Positions 26,901 to 33,980 of a DNA stretch of 45,979 nucleotides are shown here, piece by piece. Within the stretch, counting starts at the first letter, position 1, and each line of letters starts with the position of its first letter. This DNA comes from a virus: positions 1 to 45,979 of the IMG/VR virus record IMGVR_UViG_3300040801_002588. One strand, given 5' to 3'. The notes below the pieces were generated by a model that worked only from the letters and a program-made list of their open reading frames with translations, was not told the origin of the DNA and did not search any database. Both the position numbers and the translations under genes were made by a program.

Positions 26901-29766
26901 GCGGATGTTGGAATGGTTAGCCGGCCTAAAAATGAAAACCAATCAGGGTTCAGTGTATACCGGGCTGGAGCAACTGACACTGGAGATTGTCAAATACAAC
27001 ACTCAGACAGCCCAGAAGATTCAGCGACGTCAGATGGGTAAACGTCCCCTTCTGGACCGCCTGAACACGGCTACAGGCGATCTGATCGATACAGTAACCC
27101 GCAAGCCAATCAAACGTCTGTTGGACCGTCAGCAGGGCGACAATTGGCGGAGCAATGGTTTACGTGGTGCCGTAGGCAAAGTAGCTAGCGAATACATGTC
27201 TGAACGCAGGAAGCATATCGAGCAGGCCATGGATGAGTGGTACCGAGGTATTGGTGGTGTCAAGAACAATGCTTTGTTTGAGATCATGGAAGAGTTTAAG
27301 CCGTACGATCCAGACAAGCGCAAGTGGTACCACGTGTTGCGCATGTCTGATCACGAGATTGAACAAGCCAGACGCCGTATGGCTGAAGACATTCGGCGCT
27401 TTATCATGGAGCATTTTGATAAGAAAAACTTCATGAACAAGGCTGAACGGGCAGCCATCACAACTGTGGTCATGCGGACCAACCTGCAGGTGTTGCTGGA
27501 TACCAATGCACCTAACTACAGTGAGTTAATCAAACTGCTCAGTGATCCCCAGTATTTACAAGCAGCTATCCAAGCTGAATTACGTACGCTGAACAAGGCA
27601 GTGAATGGCAACCAGGAATTGTTCAGAACATTCTATAACCAGGCCGGCAATCTGGGGTATTTCAAAATCGATGGTGTAGAGCGGCTTGAAGGTCAAATGT
27701 TTAATGCCACCAACATCGTAAACCAGGTCCAGTACCATAAGAACGAACGGTTAAAGGTACCGCATAAGGAAGACGCCATTGCAAGCGTGGAGCGGTTGTC
27801 TGCACTGCATGCTATCGATTTGATGCAGCACAATGGATCCAACGATATCCAAAATGCCTTGCGTGTGTTTAATCATGAAATGGCCAGGGATGTTGATATC
27901 AATGGCTTTACCTGGTTGGTTGATCTGCATAGTGTCTATGTCGCCATGGAAAAGAAGCGGCTACACAATGACAAAGCAGAGACCATGGTTGATGGGCATG
28001 TGTATGAGCAATATGACGAAGAGAGCAGCGTGCGGATTGAGATCGACACGCCAGCCAACAGGGAAGCCTTGGCGAAAGAAGGCTTTTTCTGGGTAGCTGA
28101 TTTCGAAGCGTCACCCAATGACCCCATCAAGGATAAGCGAGCTTGGTTCAAGAGTGCTCGTGGCATCAGTCTGCGCCAGCGTGGCGCCATATCAATTACC
28201 AGTGATGGTGATATTGGTCCGGACATGCGGGAAAACGTACGCCTGTCAGAGAAAGCCAGAAAACTGCATTTACGGGGACAGACACGCAGGCTGACCCAGC
28301 ATTTGGATACACAGACCAAGAATGCGGCCAGGGCCCAACGTCATACCATCATGGTGCAGCGGGACTACAACGGACCCAAGTTGATGGCCCCAGTGGTCAA
28401 TGAAGATGGTGAGGTTTACACCTACAAATACAATGTTCCAATGTCGATACGGGATAATGTGTTTGGTCGGGAGGATTACTTTGATCGGATCATGCCACGT
28501 CAGTTTGGCCACTTGGAAGATGTGGTTAAAAGTGAGGAGCATAACCGGAATATTGCCCGCATGTTGTTCGATGAGTATATCGCACTGAAAAACAATAAAG
28601 GCATACGCTTTGTACGCTATGGTGCGGACAGTACAGATCCGCGGATCCGAGAGACGTGGAACCTGTTGCCCAAAGCAATGAAAGAGGAAATGCGGCGTCG
28701 TTTTGGTGGGGATTATTTCTACATACGTGACGACATCACGAGTGCAGTGGTGGGATATCGTAAGCTGACCGTATCAGATGTAGCAGGCAAGCATGCCTTT
28801 GCTGTACGTACAGCTGAACGCATCGTGCAGGAGATCATGCAATGGACCAAATTGGATATCGCTATCCTGGATCCTACGGTAGCGGCAGCCAACATGGTCT
28901 CTAATATTGCTTTGCTACTGATGGCAGGCGTGCCCCCCGATTACATTATCAAGGAAGCAGCTGTAGCCATGCGAGGCGTGGCCCAGTATCGGAAGGATCT
29001 ACGGGAACTGCGTAGAAAACAACTACAGACACAAATGGACATCGCCAAAGGCGGTACTGGCAGTCAGTACTTGGGTGATTTGAAGTTACTGGAACATCGC
29101 ATTACACATAACCCAGTAAAGTCTTTGATGGATGAGGGTATTTTCACTACGATTGTCGAAGATCACGTGCCGGATGAAACATCCTTACGCAGTCGGGCTA
29201 TTGAAGCTGTTGAAGACAAAATGGGTCGAGCCATTCATCCATACGCTGCACGAGCAGTGAATGAATTCTGGATGCTACCCGGATCTACTGGCTTTCAGGT
29301 GATGATTGCAGCGACCCAGTATGCTGACTTTGTCAGCCGACATATCATCTACCAATATGAGACCCAGGTACGTGGAGCATCACATGAAGATGCTCTGGAC
29401 AAAGCTCTGGCTTACTTCATCTGGTATGACCTGCCGCAGAATATGTATCTGCAGTATGGCGGTGATATGGGAATGATCATGTTCAGTAAGTATTTCTTCA
29501 GGATTCAGCCTGTAGTTACCATGATCTTTGTGACCAATCCAGCCACAGCTACAGCTGTGATCTTGCTGCAGCCTATGCTAGCAGGGATGTTTCCGCAGCC
29601 CTTTGAGCAAGCTATGGGAGCCAACATCCAAGACTACTTAATGCTGGGTGGTTTTAATATCCAAGGGCGTTTACATATGTTCCCATTAATGGCAACAAGT
29701 GAACGTAACATATTGACACCTAACTTATTACAGGCAGTGATGTGGCCGATAGGTGGAATGCAATGA
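20968..29766 (+). CDS. Giant (2932 aa) virion RNA polymerase-like protein with two HExxH domains
   Basis: It occupies the N4 vRNAP (gp50) slot: last late gene, next to the convergent replication genes. Proposed T7/N4-type polymerase motifs: motif A at 791-797, D-A-K-G-A-G-L, with Asp and Gly spaced as in T7 D-G-S-C-S-G-I; motif B around 1081-1094, FKSRLMSALRMTYGS, with Y-G-S as in T7, though the nearest Lys is 11 rather than 8 residues before Tyr; motif C at 1250-1251 as L-D where H-D is usual. Residues 612-638 may be the T/DxxGR region. After the polymerase come two metallopeptidase-like domains: HEMAH at 1556-1560 with E1638, and HEYLH at 1863-1867 with E1935. The last ~330 residues are hydrophobic in patches, like the C-terminal part needed in N4 for packaging. 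It is expected to be ejected with DNA and to transcribe early genes from hairpin promoters. The polymerase assignment is inference from synteny plus motifs. Confidence 0.65.
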   Translation: MPLVCSIKGRTAEQTLKRIRSGELQAVKHITDAMREAREGMYDGAGYPAEKLLKIFTMPENAIRQEVYQTLAPYAWMALDTEIDNSIHELIENRDTTLDEIIERVDAIARDENLTLDTRLSNIRTAMFGRLAKFTQETGKRPSPKALNLAQGTSVAYIESVFLNKDSKSKLDEARNKKPVVDHLWDIFESRSEDKTNSIFALQANAMGLFETLLGQGLLWDVELGEIGASGDAFKAAAYRYLDYHKKFVNALRKAMGPYDPTKSKTAQHPLYNKGQNFDERLREDPSFFLRNPITGEMPANVEGALSAAVFWYASNIIGRTLYLNPREVNRRLGRRLDHPVSEDEMTNPEIQGESEEVARQMIGNMAWKALGMYHDRSVPGHHEELIKMALGQWGLETLAELGVIKPENVLVDLAEVTGSQIAESTKVRLIQLERVEREDSGTYNEETGILEDFEYDPPPLYRQMLDTYWALRNKGDTSPKNNNEQEVKGHLLGRLFGWGSDTSLPILADGNSEKPVTSPKLSSGNNSVPQVMADAATVHAQREQKFNTVGMHVMNLIGVVPFLNLYTKYESNRNKIHKDKRQGAIDRNTQLRADVNFMKRWFAVAKDQGFYIPNRFLNNWRNHEDSRLSRQMSKIHRAFVQPAETAYVIKAGQAGQTEKEFLVAVAEKIGISLRKDQVPRGERPVKFDPEALETWDQAYEQAQLYLNQPILKSDGTTSRLIVEVAEVLGRLSDPTRTHRATAQELKLLQELNYNDHEIEAEGFIALMNYGRYLTAPKGTEIEVFQPVQFDAKGAGLNWQLSQLITLDTYDESLNKLATGGYKINDEQVFDLDTRQMSTMKYLDQTTDAYERLRDARVTYTTSVAQGKTPVVVGTTIEFQETDLRITALTRNVEISKQNFLDIQSHTRPWESIFRTSKAKYEEDLADLRAAYAVTLTDANGKTLHQTLQELDLLPSDASKSRELVKHVAMIKAYFAGEISLEQRHIEDLFDTIRSMLAEQGTIDEAAQFLSILVRAVRLANAIDIKIDPEFRNLPGYEVGLTDATVMEQKLGEALKSLKPGQRVGAEISFNDTDIFTHNFKSRLMSALRMTYGSSLRYALRIENLNQDAVRKFMSEAVNIMAIIIRPVLDQKIKEQKMLGLDVGPAEINQIVRSMIKGGIWPTLQTHLSHNAETGLDAMSWDFEALDDVAFKIAREPSERVKKNSVKDNVRMLMPQGRGGIAANVRLNQALSDAVVMILVAEKVPLISTLDGGITSPKLVGEAVRLANEYSASSMLENNIMENLFNELAKTLVILRDDNTLLPPDVRKVVKARLHDALSRDYTPEPSVSLLDTWLGRFEGVVTQVKKAREQAFFSGIPVQFGNFVYRGGEITHQKKGVESNEKTPLGLLQAEMAANRGQTVVGLKAVTDAFLKSMESFETRYREFDVKRLAYGLSTNTESQMLRGILSRSNNAGGAKEVTLQELLEVMTDASNNVGRPLTHSIMQNLARYAKVFNANEIRVRWTDALLRDPDNPANLVYAEFDPKANGGKGIIRISGPYYTDNSNPDMDLWQAVTHEMAHGVLQRKFEQMFSDENLAENEPQVQAWLGRQMWALKQLKNVTSMQLPIQRIAEAANSKNLRKFMQNEANRDSVIKGLSEFYAWSLTSKEKIPESLQETLSLPDLNTQAKLGLNALIQQDRRNRRQEQQDAQGAATLVGLLSMPGVDVVQSEELQRRTEDIRKPGQEGNPQSSSTPTYGDPRIDGVEGAGETDLNLKEFITSFYNRTTADQVQYVFDVLSEREQGETSPEHQRQLKSIIQRFIIPGIRSIGWVETRLMDKMPTARHGGAYAYDNDTLGKGTVYLGAAGNQLTSNAYMSLEEIAAHEYLHAIIKFALRNNIHFRTELQRLFQLAKDNLTWENLMPPADQIVGDPKIAEEAAKRRWDYIFEGMGPNPLEDFMAIGLTNEPLSNALKTLDQAKLKNKPLIEGTFSERLRNLLTRMLEWLAGLKMKTNQGSVYTGLEQLTLEIVKYNTQTAQKIQRRQMGKRPLLDRLNTATGDLIDTVTRKPIKRLLDRQQGDNWRSNGLRGAVGKVASEYMSERRKHIEQAMDEWYRGIGGVKNNALFEIMEEFKPYDPDKRKWYHVLRMSDHEIEQARRRMAEDIRRFIMEHFDKKNFMNKAERAAITTVVMRTNLQVLLDTNAPNYSELIKLLSDPQYLQAAIQAELRTLNKAVNGNQELFRTFYNQAGNLGYFKIDGVERLEGQMFNATNIVNQVQYHKNERLKVPHKEDAIASVERLSALHAIDLMQHNGSNDIQNALRVFNHEMARDVDINGFTWLVDLHSVYVAMEKKRLHNDKAETMVDGHVYEQYDEESSVRIEIDTPANREALAKEGFFWVADFEASPNDPIKDKRAWFKSARGISLRQRGAISITSDGDIGPDMRENVRLSEKARKLHLRGQTRRLTQHLDTQTKNAARAQRHTIMVQRDYNGPKLMAPVVNEDGEVYTYKYNVPMSIRDNVFGREDYFDRIMPRQFGHLEDVVKSEEHNRNIARMLFDEYIALKNNKGIRFVRYGADSTDPRIRETWNLLPKAMKEEMRRRFGGDYFYIRDDITSAVVGYRKLTVSDVAGKHAFAVRTAERIVQEIMQWTKLDIAILDPTVAAANMVSNIALLLMAGVPPDYIIKEAAVAMRGVAQYRKDLRELRRKQLQTQMDIAKGGTGSQYLGDLKLLEHRITHNPVKSLMDEGIFTTIVEDHVPDETSLRSRAIEAVEDKMGRAIHPYAARAVNEFWMLPGSTGFQVMIAATQYADFVSRHIIYQYETQVRGASHEDALDKALAYFIWYDLPQNMYLQYGGDMGMIMFSKYFFRIQPVVTMIFVTNPATATAVILLQPMLAGMFPQPFEQAMGANIQDYLMLGGFNIQGRLHMFPLMATSERNILTPNLLQAVMWPIGGMQ

Positions 29767-29837
29767 GATCAATGTGATACTATCCGCCATGCAAGGTTAG
29801 TAGGTTATCTCTGTGCCCTTTCCGAACAAGGGATTAC

Positions 29838-29863
29838 GCCCCGCCGCCAGGCGGGGCTTTTTT
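29838..29863 (+). terminator. Intrinsic terminator of the late (+) unit
   Basis: Perfect 8-bp stem GCCCCGCC / GGCGGGGC with loop GCCA followed at once by six T, 72 bases after the giant gene's stop. This is a textbook rho-independent terminator for the whole late operon. Confidence 0.93.
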
Positions 29864-29868
29864 ATGCA

Positions 29869-29900
29869 CAAAAAGAAGGGCTGCATTGCTGCAGCCCTTC
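29869..29900 (-). terminator. Intrinsic terminator of the converging (-) unit
   Basis: Perfect 11-bp stem GAAGGGCTGCA / TGCAGCCCTTC with a 4-base loop. Read on the - strand it is followed by TTTTTG. It lies 44 bases after the stop of the exported-protein gene and only 5 bases from the late terminator, forming a two-way barrier. Confidence 0.9.
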
Positions 29901-29943
29901 CAGTACCTAACAGACGGGTTGGAACCTAACCCGGTGTCAGGAT

Positions 29944-31692
29944 TCAGTTAACGTCTGGCTTCGGTAATCCCGTAGCACAGTCGTCATCACCATTGGTGAC
30001 ACGCAGTTCACAGGTAGCCGAGTTACTGGTTACCGTGCACGTCTGCGGGCCACCGGGGTCACCTACACAATCCGCACCAGCGGTATTGACCGGAGTGGTC
30101 ACTACGACGGTTACCTGATCCATGAACGGGCAGGCATCTCCACTCGGGATGGACTGCGGATAGTAGAAGCCAGTGTAGCTGATGCACTGTCCAGCCGGGA
30201 TGGTGGTGGCATCTGGATTCAGCGTGACTGAACCATCCGCTACTGCATCCGTGAGGCTGGTGAGTGTAAGATCAACTTCACCATCGTTACAGACTTGACC
30301 ATCTACATTGACCCGGACTGCAAGCATGCTACCCATGTCTTCCACACCAACCTCACATTGCTTGTTGGCGTTCAGAGACGCATTGAACGTGCGAGCAGGG
30401 CACGTATCAGTCGCCGTAGCCGGATCAACCAAAGCACCGCCAAGACCTACAGCGGTAACAGTGACCGTATCCGTCGGAGCATTGATCGCACTCGCTTCCG
30501 AGAAGTAGAACACCAACGCTTCACCCGCATCCAGCGCGTACGTTGACGGGTCTGCGACGAGTGTTCCATTGGCCGTTGCGTCGGCAAGACTCGTTGCTGA
30601 TGAGCAGTCATTAGCCGCGTCAAACCCGGCTGGCGTTTCGTACCACGTAAGGTCCGCCGGAACATAATTACCCATACCTCCGATGTTGTTCTGGAAGTCG
30701 CTGAGATACAGCGAACCAGAGCCGTCATTGTAATAGCAACCACGAACATCGTAGGTAATGTTCAGCGGCGTATCGTCCGTCAGGTCATCATTGGTGCAGA
30801 CCTTGGAAGCCGCCACTGAGCAGACATCAAAGCCACCCAGCGCAAAGTCCTTGGCTGTGGATGTAAAGCTGGTCGAAGCACCTGTCGCTACCATGTAGCT
30901 GGAGAAGCACAGGTTGGCTCCGAAGAATGAGAACACATTGATACCACCTTCAAAGAACGTGGTCGGCGGGAACACCATGTCCGTGCCAGACTTCGGCGTG
31001 TACGGCCACGGGCTATCGGCGTCAATGAGGTTGGTGATGGCACATGCCCGACCACCGGAGCCGTCACAAGTAGACGCTTCCAGTGGTTGCAGAATGATGA
31101 TGTTGTCTGCTGCGCAGGACAACGCCACGTCGGGTGTCCGGTCATCTTTATCGCAGTCAGGCCACCAAGCGTACACAGCGATCTCTGCTACGCGACCGCC
31201 GTTACTGAACTTGGACGCTACGTACAGATCGCCTTCCACGTGGTTGCCAAAGAACGTGCCGTCAGGATTTAATCCAACATCATCCTGCAGTAACCAAAAC
31301 GCCAGTTCCGCATCACCATTGTCTGCGAATAGGTCGGCACCAAACATGACGACCTGTTCGCCGCTGACGATGTAATTGGCAGCATACGCATTGGTGATAT
31401 TGGTTTTGTCGGGCGGAGGCGGAGAACCTTTCCACTTGTAGTTGGGAAAGTCCTCGGGAACCTTTGATCCGCCACCGGTGAAGATGGTATCCGGTGAACT
31501 GAAATCCTCGATGATGCCGGAAAAGGTAGTCTGGGCGCCGCCGCCCCCATACAGCGTATCCCAGTCGTCACCAGTTACAGCGGTGTCTTCAGCGTCACCG
31601 TCAAGTTCGAAAATACCCAGATCATCTACTGCTAAAAGCGGGGTACAGAATACCGCCGCTCCTAACAGCACGGCTGTTAAGAATCGCTTCAT
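29944..31692 (-). CDS. Exported cysteine-rich protein (moron-like)
   Basis: 582 residues from the ATG at 31692, with AGGAG upstream. The first 21 residues (MKRFLTAVLLGAAVFCTPLLA) form a Sec signal peptide, cleaved after A-x-A-like L-L-A; no lipobox is formed. The region after it carries L-D-G-D, G-D-D-W-D, TIFTGGGSK, P-D-K and MFGADLFADNGDAELAFW, which I recognise from secreted proteins of environmental bacteria (LDGN...GDDWD type), not from phage structural proteins. The C-terminal half contains paired Cys and at least two similar beta-rich repeats. It is bracketed by intrinsic terminators on both sides, so it is an independent transcription unit. A likely role is alteration of the infected cell's surface or matrix; this is inference. 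Confidence 0.75.
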   Translation of the reverse strand: MKRFLTAVLLGAAVFCTPLLAVDDLGIFELDGDAEDTAVTGDDWDTLYGGGGAQTTFSGIIEDFSSPDTIFTGGGSKVPEDFPNYKWKGSPPPPDKTNITNAYAANYIVSGEQVVMFGADLFADNGDAELAFWLLQDDVGLNPDGTFFGNHVEGDLYVASKFSNGGRVAEIAVYAWWPDCDKDDRTPDVALSCAADNIIILQPLEASTCDGSGGRACAITNLIDADSPWPYTPKSGTDMVFPPTTFFEGGINVFSFFGANLCFSSYMVATGASTSFTSTAKDFALGGFDVCSVAASKVCTNDDLTDDTPLNITYDVRGCYYNDGSGSLYLSDFQNNIGGMGNYVPADLTWYETPAGFDAANDCSSATSLADATANGTLVADPSTYALDAGEALVFYFSEASAINAPTDTVTVTAVGLGGALVDPATATDTCPARTFNASLNANKQCEVGVEDMGSMLAVRVNVDGQVCNDGEVDLTLTSLTDAVADGSVTLNPDATTIPAGQCISYTGFYYPQSIPSGDACPFMDQVTVVVTTPVNTAGADCVGDPGGPQTCTVTSNSATCELRVTNGDDDCATGLPKPDVN

Positions 31693-31721
31693 TGTCTCTC
31701 TCCTGCGCTGCTTGTGAACAT

Positions 31722-31737
31722 CCCGCAGGTTTGCGGG
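31722..31737 (-). promoter_or_regulatory. Leader hairpin upstream of exported-protein gene
   Basis: A perfect 6-bp stem, CCCGCA / TGCGGG, with a 4-base loop, 30-45 bases before the start codon, inside the short gap between the upstream terminator and the gene. A promoter for this gene must lie in the same ~70 bases; a weak -10-like TATGCT is visible near 31748. Whether the hairpin is part of a promoter or of the mRNA leader is open. Confidence 0.35.
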
Positions 31738-31760
31738 GTCATTCTTAGCATAGCACGCGG

Positions 31761-31809
31761 AGAAAAAAAGAAGCCCCCAGTGAAAGGAGAATGCATACTC
31801 ACCGGAGGC
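31761..31809 (-). terminator. Intrinsic terminator between 297-aa gene and exported-protein gene
   Basis: On the - strand GCCTCCGGTGA pairs with TCACTGGGGGC (11 pairs, two of them G-U) around a 15-base loop and is followed by TTCTTTTTTT. It should stop transcription from the long - strand operon before the exported-protein gene, implying separate expression of that gene. Confidence 0.8.
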
Positions 31810-31927
31810 TAAGGTGCGGCCAATGAAGAGAAACCGCACTAGGGGTTGGTGGGGCAACTAACAGGAACTTGAGTATCTGTGCTAACAGTTACGGGTAAGT
31901 TTATGGTCCTGCTCGCTGCCCCGTCGA

Positions 31928-32821
31928 TCAGAACTCAGCGCCTGCGACGAATGCAGGAATGTCCTTGGTGGCCGTGGGTTCATCGCCCCACTGACCCGGA
32001 AGGCGCTTCTCGTAGCCTTTCACAGGCTGCGCCGATCCAACGTCGATCTGGTGCGCCAGGTTCAATGCCACGCTGAAGGCGCGGGATTTGTACTGCGCCG
32101 TTTCGAAGTACGCATTCATGGCGTAGGCAATCCACTGCGGGTGGTTGGTGATCGTGTGGACGTAGGTACGCGGAATGGATACGCCGTTGTAGACCACTAC
32201 GCCACCGTGTAGCTGACCGGCCATGACCGACACACCGACGAAGTGGTACTTGACGAACATGGCTTTCCACACTTCCTGCTCGGTCTGGTTGTACGGCCAG
32301 AACGGCCCCATGACGTAGGGCGGCTGCTCACTGCCGTCCATGTTGTGCATGTTCATGGTGGGCAGCATGACCCACTGGTCCAGCATCGCGTGACCAGCCA
32401 TCGCAATGATCCGCTTGCTGACACCGTAGTGTTCAGCCACTGCATCAGGCTGCTCGATCCACAGGCGGGCGCTCTCCTGCCGCTTCTGCAGCAGGTGGCA
32501 ACCGTAGTAGCGTTTCTTGCTAACGTTAAGACCCTGATGTACTGGGCCGCTGAAGTATTTGTTGAGAGTGGTCTGACTGGTCGGCAGTTCGACCGGCATC
32601 AGATCCAGTTGCTCGTAGCCTTCAGCGTTCTGCACCTCGACCGGCGAGAAGTCATCCGGCAGGGGCGGCGGTGGCGTGCGCTGGCCGGTGGCCGTATGGG
32701 CCTGGTTGTTGACGATGAACTCCAGTGCCGTGACCTGCTTCTGCCACTCGGGGTTATCGGGGTACTTCGCCGCCATGCGACGGGCGTGTTCTAGCATTGC
32801 TACGGTTTGGTTCGAGGCCAT
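31928..32821 (-). CDS. Hypothetical 297-aa protein
   Basis: Clear AGGAGAT ribosome site before ATG. The N-terminal ~40 residues are helical, followed by a Pro-rich stretch (QRTPPPPLPDD). The C-terminal 200 residues are rich in His, Met, Tyr and Trp (for example MLPTMNMHNMDG and YHFVGVSVMAGQLHGG) with no signal peptide or membrane helix. I do not recognise a family. It is the last gene of the long - strand operon before the terminator at 31761-31809. The Pro-rich hinge suggests two parts; no catalytic motif could be assigned. Confidence 0.65.
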   Translation of the reverse strand: MASNQTVAMLEHARRMAAKYPDNPEWQKQVTALEFIVNNQAHTATGQRTPPPPLPDDFSPVEVQNAEGYEQLDLMPVELPTSQTTLNKYFSGPVHQGLNVSKKRYYGCHLLQKRQESARLWIEQPDAVAEHYGVSKRIIAMAGHAMLDQWVMLPTMNMHNMDGSEQPPYVMGPFWPYNQTEQEVWKAMFVKYHFVGVSVMAGQLHGGVVVYNGVSIPRTYVHTITNHPQWIAYAMNAYFETAQYKSRAFSVALNLAHQIDVGSAQPVKGYEKRLPGQWGDEPTATKDIPAFVAGAEF

Positions 32822-32830
32822 GATATCTCC

Positions 32831-32923
32831 TTAGATGATGCCCATTTTAATCCACCAGTACAGCAGCCACAGGACAACAAGGATGCTACAGGTGAGGATG
32901 ATTTTGTCTTCTAAACGTCTCAC
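32831..32923 (-). CDS. Possible 30-aa single-pass membrane peptide (GTG start)
   Basis: Starting at GTG, the peptide has four charged residues in its first seven, then a long hydrophobic stretch (IILTCSILVVLWLLYWW) and ends IKMGII, 9 bases before the next gene's start. No good ribosome site is visible, so translation is uncertain. It fills the only gap between two genes in this operon. Confidence 0.4.
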   Translation of the reverse strand: MRRLEDKIILTCSILVVLWLLYWWIKMGII

Positions 32924-32944
32924 GCAGCATAATTTACCACAGAA

Positions 32945-33376
32945 TCAATCAGGTTCAGCTTGTTTGCGCTTGATTGTCGAGTACACGCCACTCTCAATAT
33001 CTTCAATCTTTACTTCAGATTTGGGACGGATATCGAAATACAATTTGCCATTGCGTTCACCACTGATGTGAACTGTGCTGTCCTTGTACTTGCGTTGTTC
33101 AAAGGAACCATCAGGATAATTCAGAATAATCTTGTCATTCCGCTTGGTAACAATAGGTGGTTCGTCAGCATGAGCAGACAGGCTGGAAATCATCATGGCA
33201 AACAGAACCATCATAACGATGAGGATCAGGGCCAGCCAGGTCAGGTTAATGTGCCCATCCAGCCAACGCTCCCACTTGGCGGAGCACTGCCCGCACCATG
33301 GGCAGCTGCCGTTATCACGGACATTGATGGAGCGACGATGGCAATGCGTGCACGTGCTATCCCAGTTCGGGTTCAT
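32945..33376 (-). CDS. Zinc-ribbon/transmembrane protein with periplasmic domain
   Basis: 143 residues. Residues 9-28 hold two C-x2-C pairs (CTHC and CPWC), a zinc ribbon expected on the cytoplasmic side. A single hydrophobic helix lies at about 44-65 (LTWLALILIVMMVLFAMMIS) and is followed by S-A-H-A, which could be a signal-peptidase site. The remaining ~75 residues form a charged beta domain outside the inner membrane. The start overlaps the upstream gene's end by 20 bases. The unusual mix of metal finger, membrane anchor and external domain suggests a membrane-signalling or superinfection-related role, but nothing in the sequence proves one. Confidence 0.65.
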   Translation of the reverse strand: MNPNWDSTCTHCHRRSINVRDNGSCPWCGQCSAKWERWLDGHINLTWLALILIVMMVLFAMMISSLSAHADEPPIVTKRNDKIILNYPDGSFEQRKYKDSTVHISGERNGKLYFDIRPKSEVKIEDIESGVYSTIKRKQAEPD

Positions 33377-33551
33377 TTTGAGCTTCCTTCTCGCGTTTGA
33401 TCAGGTCAGCCAGCCGGGTGGGAATGACGATGTTGTCGTTACAGCTGGGACAGCAGACGCCATGATCCTTGGCTGGGGCAGGGTTGTTCTTTTCGTAAAG
33501 GGTGTACAGGACGGTACCACAGAAGACACAAGGTTCAGGTTGGGACATCAT
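33357..33551 (-). CDS. Small zinc-ribbon protein
   Basis: 64 residues from the ATG at 33551, chosen for the GAGGAG 7 bases upstream. Two cysteine pairs, C-V-F-C (8-11) and C-P-S-C (34-37), make a zinc ribbon, followed by a charged helix. The start overlaps the preceding stop (ATGA). Likely cytoplasmic; function unknown. Confidence 0.65.
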   Translation of the reverse strand: MMSQPEPCVFCGTVLYTLYEKNNPAPAKDHGVCCPSCNDNIVIPTRLADLIKREKEAQNEPELG

Positions 33552-33748
33552 CGACAGGCTCCTCGATGGATTAATGCAACAGCTGTAATAGAAGATGGGA
33601 TCATTATGCAAAGTAAGGACACAACGACCCATTCCGGTATTGAAATGCCAAATGCCTTGAGTACAAGGAAAGCAGCAGTGGCTCCGAAAGCCATCCAAGA
33701 CAATGTTTTGGCGACCCAGATAATACGATCAATCGTCTTGGTCTGCAT
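33548..33748 (-). CDS. Small membrane protein, two helices
   Basis: 66 residues with a GAGGAG ribosome site. Two hydrophobic segments (WVAKTLSWMAFGATAAFLVL and WVVVSLLCIMIPSSITAVAL) are separated by a short I-S-I-P-E turn; short charged ends. The size fits a holin-like or membrane-modifying peptide, but N4-type lysis genes normally lie in the late region, so this is only a possibility. The stop is coupled to the next gene. Confidence 0.6.
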   Translation of the reverse strand: MQTKTIDRIIWVAKTLSWMAFGATAAFLVLKAFGISIPEWVVVSLLCIMIPSSITAVALIHRGACR

Positions 33749-33980
33749 CGTCAGGCTCCTCGTCAGATATGCCAGGTTGGTTTATCAGTAGCTGGTTCAG
33801 GTCGTGGATAGGAAGGATATAACAACCTGTGTCGCCCTGGATGGACTGCCAACGGCTTGACAGTTCGATCAGGTCAGTCAGCAACTCGGCGTACTGTTGG
33901 TTACGCTCTCGCAGTTGATACAGGGCATTGCCTGCAATATCGCCGATCTCCACGGCAGAGTGTGGTTTACTCGTTGTCAT
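33729..33980 (-). CDS. Hypothetical 83-aa protein with acidic tail
   Basis: Helical and charged (ALYQLRERNQQYAELLTDLI), ending in a strongly acidic tail (DEEPDDADQDD). It overlaps both neighbours (14 bases upstream, 20 downstream). It resembles the other short acidic-tailed helical proteins of this cluster, though it lacks the RIAELE motif. Confidence 0.6.
   Translation of the reverse strand: MTTSKPHSAVEIGDIAGNALYQLRERNQQYAELLTDLIELSSRWQSIQGDTGCYILPIHDLNQLLINQPGISDEEPDDADQDD

Noticed and set aside
33548-33748. Holin for lysis
   Set aside because: Two helices fit a holin, but there is no endolysin or spanin nearby and the gene lies in the middle-gene operon; kept only as a small membrane protein.
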